A DNA stretch of 5,084 nucleotides from Candidatus Binataceae bacterium. Its GTDB lineage: Bacteria > Desulfobacterota > Binatia > Binatales > Binataceae. The DNA lies in the NCBI GenBank assembly GCA_030042765.1, contig JASHZA010000354.1:1-5084 (forward strand). Reading direction: 5' to 3'. The notes under the pieces were generated by a model that had not been told where the DNA came from, searched no databases, and was given only the letters and a program-made list of their open reading frames with translations. Both the position numbers and the translations under genes were made by a program. Positions 1-5,084 of the stretch are shown here, piece after piece. The stretch's first letter is position 1, and each line of letters starts with the position of its first letter.

Positions 1-2
1 TC

Positions 3-410
3 GAATCGCTTGCTCAGTACTCGCCCTGGTTTTATGGACCGGTCGCTACCGCCGTATGGGCACTCTTCAGCGCGATTGCATACCTGTTGATTTCTCGTGA
101 TAAACGGCCAAGGGCATCTCTCGAACCACGCGAAGGCTATCGCTGTCGCGACTTTGCGTCAGCCGTGTCAGCGGACCGTCATTCAATCTGCGCAAACCTC
201 GAAGAGAAAACTCGCCTGGCTGCTGCCAGTGCCGGTTTTGCGCTGACCACCAGCGCATGGGTTGCAGCGTTGTCGTTCATGCCCGACGATTACCTTGATT
301 GGCTGGGTGAAGCGCCGGCTTGGATCTACTGCCTTGTTTCTGTAACGCTGTGGACTGCGTTAAGCGGAGGGATGTACCTGGTCTTCCGCGATAAGGGAAA
401 AACCCTGTGA
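3..410 (+). CDS. Polytopic membrane protein, C-terminal part (possible transporter)
   Basis: The reading frame is open from the left edge to TGA at 408-410 and gives 135 residues; the true start lies outside the window. Three hydrophobic segments are visible, at about residues 11-30, 72-93 and 106-127. The first is followed by a basic stretch (SRDKRPR) and a polar loop of about 40 residues with many charges. The last two are joined by a short acidic loop (PDDYLDWLGE), and the protein ends in a short basic tail (FRDKGKTL). By the positive-inside rule the long loop and the C-terminus are cytoplasmic. This shape fits the end of a multi-helix permease, for example a sodium:solute symporter, but no family motif is visible, so the transporter call is inference. 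The stop codon overlaps the ribosome-binding site of the next gene, which suggests co-transcription with the hydrolase. An internal TTG at 87 would give a 107-residue protein, but the continuous upstream frame encoding the first helix argues against it. Confidence 0.7.
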   Translation, partial: ESLAQYSPWFYGPVATAVWALFSAIAYLLISRDKRPRASLEPREGYRCRDFASAVSADRHSICANLEEKTRLAAASAGFALTTSAWVAALSFMPDDYLDWLGEAPAWIYCLVSVTLWTALSGGMYLVFRDKGKTL

Positions 411-415
411 GGTGA
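409..415 (+). promoter_or_regulatory. Ribosome-binding site of the PTE-family gene, overlapping the upstream stop
   Basis: GAGGTGA lies 7 nt before the ATG at 423 and shares its first two bases with the TGA stop of the membrane-protein gene. A ribosome terminating upstream would be placed directly on this site, which favours coupled translation. It also supports ATG 423 over the in-frame ATG at 441. Confidence 0.75.
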
Positions 416-422
416 GTGACTG

Positions 423-1388
423 ATGTCGATCAATACCGTGATGGGCAAATGTGAACCGCGTGACCTCGGATTCACGCTGATTCACGAACATCTCGCTGCC
501 GGGATGCCCGGTTGGGAATTCGATAACAAGGGCTTCGACCGCAAGCGCGAGATGGCGAAACTGGTCGAACAGCTCAAAGAGATCAAAACCCTCGGGGTCT
601 CGAGTTTCGTCGACCCGTGCCCGATGGAACTCGGCAGGGACCCGGAATACGCTGCCGAAGCCGCGGAAAAGTCCGGCCTCAAGGTGATCATCGCGACCGG
701 CGTCTACAACGAGGCGCTCGGCTTCCCGCAGCACTTCCGTATGCTCGGCCCCGACGATATTGCCGAGGTCTATGTGAGCGAGCTTACCGAGGGTATTGGC
801 AAGACCGGGATCAAGGCCGGGATTATCAAGACGGCGACCGGCGGCGTCCCCGGATGGACCAACGATACCGAAATCACCAAGCTCGAGAAGAAGGCGTTGG
901 CGGCGGCGGCGCGGGCCCACAAAGCCACCGGCGCTCCCATCCTGTGCCACAATAACGAGTTGGCGCCTTTCGGGCGGGAAACCCTCGACATTTTCGAGGA
1001 AGAGGGTGTCGATTTTAATCGCGTCCTGATCGGCCACGCCTGCGGCGTCGGCAATATGCGCTATTACTTCGATATCCTCGAACGCGGCGCATGGCTCGGC
1101 TTCGACCGCTTCGGCATCGCGCCGATCGCGTCCGACAAGATGCGTCTCGCCTCGCTATTCGGCCTGCTGGCGGTCGGCTACGACCGGATCATGCTGTCGC
1201 ATGACGCGGTCGCCTGCTGGCTCGGGAGGAAAACCAAAGCCGCAGAGGAAATGATCAAGGCTTCGCCCGACTGGAACTATTCGCACATCTGCAAGAATAT
1301 CATTCCAGCGTTGCGCAAGGGCGGCGTGAGCGAACAGACTATCCGCACGCTCACGGTTGACAATCCGCGCAATTACTTTGGCGGCTGA
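423..1388 (+). CDS. Phosphotriesterase-family metal-dependent hydrolase (PTE-like lactonase type)
   Basis: This 321-residue protein has the length of an amidohydrolase-superfamily phosphotriesterase/PTE-like lactonase (about 310-330). The binuclear metal site is complete by motif: H21 and H23 in LIHEHL, the lysine that is carbamylated in the family at K136 (IIKTATGG), H176 (ILCHNN), H205 (LIGHAC) and D261 (LSHDAV). The segment GFDRFG (226-231) and the ending VDNPRNYF resemble lactonase-type members such as SsoPox, which carry Asp-Arg where parathion hydrolase has Asp-His. Known family activities are hydrolysis of lactones, organophosphate triesters or related esters, in the cytoplasm or periplasm. 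No signal peptide is seen here, so a cytoplasmic site is likely. Odd point: after H205 the sequence is ACGVGN, where family members usually have an acidic GD/DD-type loop, so substrate or proton transfer may differ. The start is set by the Shine-Dalgarno site at 409-415. The gene lies 12 nt after the membrane-protein gene. Lactone or ester hydrolysis is the best guess; the substrate is unknown. Confidence 0.9.
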   Translation: MSINTVMGKCEPRDLGFTLIHEHLAAGMPGWEFDNKGFDRKREMAKLVEQLKEIKTLGVSSFVDPCPMELGRDPEYAAEAAEKSGLKVIIATGVYNEALGFPQHFRMLGPDDIAEVYVSELTEGIGKTGIKAGIIKTATGGVPGWTNDTEITKLEKKALAAAARAHKATGAPILCHNNELAPFGRETLDIFEEEGVDFNRVLIGHACGVGNMRYYFDILERGAWLGFDRFGIAPIASDKMRLASLFGLLAVGYDRIMLSHDAVACWLGRKTKAAEEMIKASPDWNYSHICKNIIPALRKGGVSEQTIRTLTVDNPRNYFGG

Positions 1389-1423
1389 GGGCGGTGATCG
1401 CTTAATCCGGTCGGTAACGATTG

Positions 1424-1481
1424 AATGCTGCCTCCCCTCTTCCCGGGCCGGGCGTAACCCCGGCCTTGGGATCGTAGCATT
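1424..1481 (+). other. Long imperfect hairpin after the PTE-family gene
   Basis: An outer stem pairs 1424-1431 (AATGCTGC) with 1474-1481 (GTAGCATT), 8 bp with one G-U. An inner stem pairs 1446-1452 (GGCCGGG) with 1459-1465 (CCCGGCC) perfectly around a 6-nt loop, and 1441-1444 can pair with 1468-1471. It begins 36 nt after the stop of the hydrolase gene. No T tract follows, so it is not a classical intrinsic terminator. It could protect the mRNA 3' end, contribute to Rho-dependent termination, or be a copy of a dispersed palindromic repeat. The structure was found by eye; no energy was calculated. Confidence 0.45.
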
Positions 1482-1493
1482 ATGAGGCAAAGT

Positions 1494-1526
1494 AGGATTT
1501 GGTGGCAGGGTGAAATCCTTCACCAC
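1494..1526 (+). promoter_or_regulatory. Two mutually exclusive hairpins in the leader of the VOC-SDR genes
   Basis: Pairing 1: 1494-1500 (AGGATTT) with 1513-1519 (AAATCCT), a perfect 7 bp around a 12-nt loop. Pairing 2: 1509-1514 (GGTGAA) with 1519-1524 (TTCACC), a perfect 6 bp around a 4-nt loop. The two share bases 1513-1514 and 1519, so only one can form at a time. They lie 60-95 nt upstream of the ATG at 1588. I do not recognise a known riboswitch consensus here. A regulatory role is inference, and short inverted repeats can occur by chance. Confidence 0.3.
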
Positions 1527-1548
1527 GGAAATAAAGCGAAACCCCCAT

Positions 1549-1568
1549 CCCGGCGCCGGGCGGCGCCC
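1549..1568 (+). other. GC-rich palindromic segment just before the VOC ribosome-binding site
   Basis: CCCGGCGCCGGG at 1549-1560 is a perfect 12-bp palindrome. GGCGCC recurs at 1552-1557 and 1562-1567 with a 4-nt spacer, so a stable 6-bp hairpin can form 8 nt before the Shine-Dalgarno sequence at 1576. It could influence ribosome access, or it may be GC-rich spacer without function. Confidence 0.35.
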
Positions 1569-1575
1569 CTGTAAC

Positions 1576-1581
1576 GGAGGA
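1576..1581 (+). promoter_or_regulatory. Strong ribosome-binding site deciding the VOC start
   Basis: GGAGGA lies 6 nt before ATG 1588, ideal spacing. It decides against the in-frame GTG at 1510, which would add 26 residues encoded by the inverted-repeat leader. Confidence 0.85.
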
Positions 1582-1587
1582 AAAGCC

Positions 1588-2367
1588 ATGTCGATACGTC
1601 TTCGGCAAATCTGCCTGGTCGCCGAAAAACTCGCCCCCGTGGTCGAGGACCTGAAGTCCGTGCTCGGACTCGAGGTCTGCTTCAAGGATCCGGAAGTGGG
1701 CGTCTTCGGGCTCGAGAACTCGCTCTTTCCGGTCGGGAACAACTTTATCGAGGTAGTTGCTCCGATCAAGGAGAACACCGCGGCCGGCCGCTACCTCAAG
1801 CGCCGCAACGGCGACGGCGGCTACATGGTGATCTGTCAATGCGACAGCCACGAGACGCAACTGGCGCGCAAGGCGAAAGCCGCGGCGCTCAATGTTCGCG
1901 TCGTTCTCGATCACGAGAACAAGGCGTTTCACGTGATGCAGCTTCATCCGGCGGATACGGGCGGCGCCTTCTTCGAAATCGATTGGGACGCCAAGGGCGA
2001 ACCTGAAGGCAATTGGATGCCTGCGGGCGGCAGTGGATGGACCGGCGCTCGCCGCAACGACGTGGTCGCTCGCTACACCGCCGTGGAGCTGCAAGCTGCT
2101 GATCCGCGCGGACTGGCTGAGCGCTGGAGCAGCATCGCCGGGATTCCGCTGCGCAAGGACTCCCGCGGCCGCCTCGAGATGCCGTTGGACAATGCGGCCG
2201 TGCGTTTCGTGGAAGTGACCGACGGTCGCGGCGAAGGCCTCGGCGGCATCGATATCGTGGCCGCCGACCGCAAGCGATTGCTCGACGCGGCGGATTCTCG
2301 TGGCCGACGCACCGGCGACGATCAGGTGACGATCTGCGGCACGCGCTTTTATCTGGTGCAACCGTGA
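1588..2367 (+). CDS. Tandem VOC-superfamily (glyoxalase-like) protein
   Basis: The protein is 259 residues. It begins MSIRLRQICLVAE and continues with VVEDLKSVLGLEVCFKDPEVG, the beta-alpha-beta opening of VOC (vicinal oxygen chelate) proteins. Four module-like repeats can be followed: about 4-60 ending in FIEVVAP (E55), 77-135 ending in GAFFEIDW (E130), 160-210 ending in VRFVEV (E209), and a short last one from GGIDIVAAD (220) to FYLVQP. This suggests two paired VOC domains. Family members include glyoxalase I, extradiol dioxygenases, epimerases and resistance proteins, all usually metal-dependent and cytoplasmic. The canonical first-strand histidine is a glutamine here (Q7), and the equivalent place in module two is Y79/M80, so the metal site is incomplete or altered and the reaction cannot be named. 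LHPADTGG (119-126) is a well-formed motif of this glyoxalase-like group. The stop overlaps the start of the SDR gene by 4 nt, so the two products are probably made together and may act in one pathway. Confidence 0.85.
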   Translation: MSIRLRQICLVAEKLAPVVEDLKSVLGLEVCFKDPEVGVFGLENSLFPVGNNFIEVVAPIKENTAAGRYLKRRNGDGGYMVICQCDSHETQLARKAKAAALNVRVVLDHENKAFHVMQLHPADTGGAFFEIDWDAKGEPEGNWMPAGGSGWTGARRNDVVARYTAVELQAADPRGLAERWSSIAGIPLRKDSRGRLEMPLDNAAVRFVEVTDGRGEGLGGIDIVAADRKRLLDAADSRGRRTGDDQVTICGTRFYLVQP

Positions 2368-3467
2368 AGGCGCTGGTGATTGGCGGAACGGGGCCGAGCG
2401 GGCCGTTCCTCGTGAACGGCCTGCTTGAGCGCGGATACGAGGTCGCAATCTTTCATCGCGGCACGCACGAAATTCCGGAGATTCCCGACGGAATTGAGCA
2501 CATCCACGGCGACCCGCACTTCCGCGAAACAATCGAGCAGGCATTGGGGGGGCGCACCTTCGACCTCGTGATCGCCACTTACGGGCGCATTCGTTTCATC
2601 GCAGAGGCGCTGGAAGGCAAAGCCGGGCACTTTATCGGAATCGGCGGTGTTCCGAGCTATCGCGGCTATTTCAATCCGTCGATCAATTTTCCGCCGGGGC
2701 TCCCGACGCCAACACCAGAGAACGCCCCGCTCGTCGCCAGCGAGGAAGAGCATCGTTTCTCTTATCTCATCCGCTCGACCGAAGATGCGGTCCTGCGCGC
2801 CCATTCGCGCGGCACGGTCTTCCGTTATCCATACGTTTACGGTCCCTATCAGTTGGTGCCGCGCGAATGGTCGATTATTCGTCGGATCCTGGACCGGCGT
2901 CCGCTCATCCTCCTGCCCGCCAGCGGCATGACGTTGATGACGCACGGCTATGCCGGCAATCTCGCTCACGCGGTACTGCTGGCCGTAGACAAACCCCGTG
3001 CGGCTGCAGGACAGATCTACAACTGCGGCGACGAACAGCAATTCACGCTGCGTCAGGTCGTCGAGATAATCTCACGCGAACTGAATCACGACTGGGAAAT
3101 TCTTGGGCTTCCTGACGGCGCCGGCACTCCCGCCGGCGGGCTCACAATCCAGGGTACTTCGCACCACCGCCTGATGGACCTATCCAAGATCAAAGCCGAT
3201 CTTGGATATCACGACCCGGAACCGCCGGCCCAAGCGATCGCTCGCTCGGCGCGATGGTATGTTGAGAATCAGCCGGAACCAGGCGGCGAAATCGAACAGC
3301 GGCTGCAGGACAAATTCGATTACGCGACCGAGGATAGGATCGCATCTATCCTGCGCGAAAGCATGCAGCGGATGGCGTCGCTGCAATCGGGCAAACTCGA
3401 GCCGATGCCTCATCCATATGCCCATCCCAAGGAGCCGAACCTGCAGCGCGACCATCGCGGACGCTAA
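2364..3467 (+). CDS. NAD(P)-dependent epimerase/dehydratase-like protein (atypical extended SDR)
   Basis: This 367-residue protein starts MKALVIGGTGPSG, with the Rossmann glycine motif G7xxG10xxG13, then VAIFHRG (27-33) ending the second strand and HGDPHF (48-53), the usual GD position of this group. The core continues with IGIGGVPSYRGY (91-102) and RYPYVYGPY (154-162), the post-catalytic motif of extended SDRs. FDYATEDRI (318-326) lies in a C-terminal extension common in this subgroup. Y134 is at the catalytic tyrosine position, but the lysine of YxxxK is absent: the run is YLIRSTED, with R137 and S138. It may therefore be an atypical reductase/epimerase or a binding protein. Known roles of the family are oxidoreduction or epimerisation of sugars and carbonyl compounds in the cytoplasm; the substrate here is unknown. 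The GTG start shares GTGA with the stop of the VOC gene and puts the Rossmann motif at the very N-terminus as expected. Only a weak Shine-Dalgarno is seen, consistent with coupled translation. Confidence 0.87.
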   Translation: MKALVIGGTGPSGPFLVNGLLERGYEVAIFHRGTHEIPEIPDGIEHIHGDPHFRETIEQALGGRTFDLVIATYGRIRFIAEALEGKAGHFIGIGGVPSYRGYFNPSINFPPGLPTPTPENAPLVASEEEHRFSYLIRSTEDAVLRAHSRGTVFRYPYVYGPYQLVPREWSIIRRILDRRPLILLPASGMTLMTHGYAGNLAHAVLLAVDKPRAAAGQIYNCGDEQQFTLRQVVEIISRELNHDWEILGLPDGAGTPAGGLTIQGTSHHRLMDLSKIKADLGYHDPEPPAQAIARSARWYVENQPEPGGEIEQRLQDKFDYATEDRIASILRESMQRMASLQSGKLEPMPHPYAHPKEPNLQRDHRGR

Positions 3468-3503
3468 CCGGCAACGGCCGCAAATGGAACATCTCGAGAC
3501 TGC

Positions 3504-3525
3504 AACCAGCGCTTCCGCTGGTTTT
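3504..3525 (+). terminator. Hairpin with short T tract after the SDR gene (weak terminator or attenuator)
   Basis: AACCAGCG (3504-3511) and CGCTGGTT (3516-3523) form a perfect 8-bp stem around the 4-nt loop CTTC, followed by TT so that TTTT spans 3522-3525. It begins 37 nt after the SDR stop. The U tract is short and partly paired, so termination is probably partial; some read-through into the M20 gene is expected unless that gene has its own promoter. The candidate TTG start of the M20 frame at 3524 lies in this T tract, which argues against it as a start. Confidence 0.5.
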
Positions 3526-3559
3526 GCCTGCGACGGGTCACGCGCGTAGTTTCAGCTTC

Positions 3560-4972
3560 ATGGACACAACGGCGATTCAGACTTACGTCAATGGACTGTG
3601 GGACAAATCGATCCTGCCTGAACTCGTGGAATACGTCCGCATTCCGAACAAGTCGCCTGCATTCGACACGGAATGGCAGACGCACGGCCTTATCGATCGG
3701 GTAGTAGAGCGGTTTGAGCGATGGGCCCGAAGTCAGGCGCTCAGAGGCGCGCGCATCGAGGTTGTAAGGCTCGAACGCCGCACACCGGTGCTCATCATCG
3801 ATATCCCAGGCGACTCGACAGACTGCGTGCTGCTGTATGGCCATCTCGACAAACAACCTGAGATGAGCGGATGGCGTGCGGGGTTGGACGCCTGGAAACC
3901 CGTGATCGAAGATGATCGCTTATATGGACGCGGGGCCGCTGACGATGGCTATGCGATGTTCGCATGCCTTGCGGCGATCGGCGCGTTGCACGCGCACGGG
4001 GTTCCGCACGCGCGATGCGTAGTTTTGATCGAAGCCTGCGAGGAGAGCGGCAGCTTCGACCTGCCCCACTATATTGAGCATCTGGGCGACCGCCTCGGCC
4101 GGCCGAGCCTTGTGATTGGCCTCGATTCCGGATGCGGCAACTACGATCAGCTCTGGTGTACTACCTCTCTGCGCGGTCTCGTGGGCGGCACGCTCAAGGT
4201 CGAGGTACTGACCGAAGGGATTCATTCGGGCGCCAGTGGGATGGTGGCCGACAGTTTCCGTATCGCCCGTCAACTGCTGAGCCGGATCGAAGACGAAGCA
4301 ACGGGGCGAATACTTCCGGAGGAATTCTATGGTCCGATTCCGGAGTCGCGCGTGAAGCAGGCAGCGGTTGCCGCCAACGCGCTCGGCGACTCGATTATCA
4401 AGGAATTCCCGTTTGCCGGAAGCACCGGTACAACCACCAGCGACCTGACCGAATTGATCCTGAGCCGCGACTGGCGTCCTGCGCTGTCAATTATTGGTGC
4501 TGAAGGTTTGCCACCCCCGGGTAGCGCCGGCAACGTCTTGCGCCCGATGACCGTGCTCAAGCTATCGCTGCGCCTGCCGCCGACGTGCGATCCGAAGGTG
4601 GTTACGCAAAAGCTGCAAAACCTGCTGGAAGCGGACCCGCCGTACGGGGCAAAGATCAGCTTCAAGCCGGATTGGGGCGCTGCCGGATGGAACTCCCCTG
4701 ATCTCGCGCCCTGGCTCGCGCAGTCGCTTGAACAGGCTTCGCGAACCTTCTTCGGCAAACCCCCGGCCTTTATGGGCCTGGGAGGTACGATTCCCTTCAT
4801 GAGCATGCTGGGCGCGCGGTTTCCGCAAGCCCAATTCCTGATTACGGGCGTCCTGGGACCCCATTCGAACGCCCACGGTCCCAACGAATTTCTCCACGTG
4901 CCCACAGGAAAGAAACTCACTGCCTGCGTGGCCCAGGTGATTGCCGACCACTTCAAAAACGGGAAGGAGTAA
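3560..4972 (+). CDS. M20-family metallohydrolase (carnosinase/dipeptidase-like)
   Basis: From ATG 3560 the protein has 470 residues, normal for dizinc M20 dipeptidases (about 450-480). Metal and catalytic residues are readable in order: H95 and D97 in YGHLDKQP, D128 in GRGAADDG, the base E161 and ligand E162 in EACEESG, D189 in GLDSG, and H439 in NAHGPNE. The dimerisation/lid domain occupies about 205-330 and contains EGIHSGASG (219-227), whose H222 matches the histidine that carnosinase-type enzymes donate across the dimer. SLRG (203-206) before it also fits that group. The family hydrolyses dipeptides, acylated amino acids or other small amides. No signal peptide is seen, so the enzyme is probably cytoplasmic. 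The frame extends upstream to a TTG at 3524 (12 more residues), but that codon sits in a hairpin T tract and the family usually starts near the chosen ATG. No clear Shine-Dalgarno precedes either start. It follows the SDR gene by 92 nt and may act in the same pathway, for example as a deacylase; that is inference. Confidence 0.9.
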   Translation: MDTTAIQTYVNGLWDKSILPELVEYVRIPNKSPAFDTEWQTHGLIDRVVERFERWARSQALRGARIEVVRLERRTPVLIIDIPGDSTDCVLLYGHLDKQPEMSGWRAGLDAWKPVIEDDRLYGRGAADDGYAMFACLAAIGALHAHGVPHARCVVLIEACEESGSFDLPHYIEHLGDRLGRPSLVIGLDSGCGNYDQLWCTTSLRGLVGGTLKVEVLTEGIHSGASGMVADSFRIARQLLSRIEDEATGRILPEEFYGPIPESRVKQAAVAANALGDSIIKEFPFAGSTGTTTSDLTELILSRDWRPALSIIGAEGLPPPGSAGNVLRPMTVLKLSLRLPPTCDPKVVTQKLQNLLEADPPYGAKISFKPDWGAAGWNSPDLAPWLAQSLEQASRTFFGKPPAFMGLGGTIPFMSMLGARFPQAQFLITGVLGPHSNAHGPNEFLHVPTGKKLTACVAQVIADHFKNGKE

Positions 4973-5084
4973 AGTTCGGCTATAGCAAAATCTTCAGCTT
5001 TTTCGTATAAGCAAAGCTACAGGTGATAGAATTTTTTCTGTCCGTGCTGGCGAGAAATAGGCCGCGATATCGTTTTGGCCTGAG
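4973..5084. other. AT-richer intergenic tail with no gene seen
   Basis: The 112 nt after the M20 gene are clearly richer in A/T than the genes. AGCTTT (4996-5001) and AAAGCT (5013-5018) can form a 6-bp hairpin with an 11-nt loop, and a T6 run follows at 5032-5037, 13 nt later. That is too far for a standard intrinsic terminator. AGGCC (5059-5063) and GGCCT (5077-5081) form another short inverted repeat. TAGAAT (5027-5032) resembles a -10 box but has no -35 partner at the right distance. This is probably a terminator/promoter region between transcription units, cut by the window edge. Confidence 0.4.

Noticed and set aside
360..1037. A 225-residue open frame on the - strand across the PTE-family gene
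   Set aside because: It mirrors the conserved metal-binding gene on the + strand and shows no motif of its own.
1510..1587. Extension of the VOC protein to a GTG start at 1510
   Set aside because: The added 26 residues come from the inverted-repeat leader and do not look like VOC sequence, while ATG 1588 has an ideally spaced GGAGGA.
1480..2544. A 354-residue open frame on the - strand across the VOC gene
   Set aside because: It is antisense to a gene with clear VOC motifs and a strong ribosome-binding site. Its product is Arg/Ala-rich without recognisable motifs, as expected for a frame kept open by GC-biased codons.
3484..3549. Small open frame of 21 codons starting at ATG 3484
   Set aside because: No ribosome-binding site, it spans the hairpin, and its product has no recognisable features; it is the tail of a shadow frame of the SDR gene.
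3524..3559. Extension of the M20 protein to a TTG start at 3524
   Set aside because: The TTG lies in the T tract of a hairpin, has no ribosome-binding site, and the family homology begins after ATG 3560.
5004..5032. Possible sigma-70 promoter using TAGAAT at 5027-5032
   Set aside because: No sequence resembling TTGACA lies 16-18 nt upstream, and the downstream gene is outside the window.

Overview
The window is a GC-rich, densely packed bacterial segment. All recognisable genes lie on the + strand: one gene cut by the left edge and four complete ones. G/C-rich third positions, good Shine-Dalgarno sites (two genes), a 4-nt GTGA stop/start overlap and short gaps point to a free-living heterotroph, probably proteobacterial or a related soil/aquatic phylum. 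The sequence alone does not fix the taxon, and I see no rRNA, tRNA, CRISPR, insertion sequence, integrase or phage gene.

Layout. 3-410: C-terminal part of a polytopic membrane protein with three predicted helices, possibly a transporter. 423-1388: a phosphotriesterase-family metal-dependent hydrolase, closer in its active-site motifs to PTE-like lactonases than to parathion hydrolase. Its ribosome-binding site overlaps the stop codon of the membrane gene, so these two are probably one transcription unit. 1389-1587: a 199-nt non-coding stretch rich in inverted repeats, including two hairpins that exclude each other. 1588-2367: a tandem VOC (glyoxalase/dioxygenase-fold) protein. 2364-3467: an atypical NAD(P)-binding epimerase/dehydratase of the extended SDR type, translationally coupled to the VOC gene. 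3468-3559: a short gap with a perfect 8-bp hairpin followed by a short T tract. 3560-4972: a large M20-family metallohydrolase of the carnosinase/dipeptidase type with all five metal ligands. 4973-5084: an AT-richer tail with no gene visible.

How they may work together (inference): a membrane protein, a PTE-type hydrolase, a VOC enzyme, an SDR reductase/epimerase and an M20 amidohydrolase on one strand look like a small catabolic or detoxification cluster. Two hydrolases would open a lactone/ester and an amide bond, and two enzymes would transform the product. The substrate cannot be read from the sequence. I found no clearly new system. The points most worth a second look are the structured leader of the VOC-SDR pair and the altered active-site residues in the PTE-like and SDR proteins.
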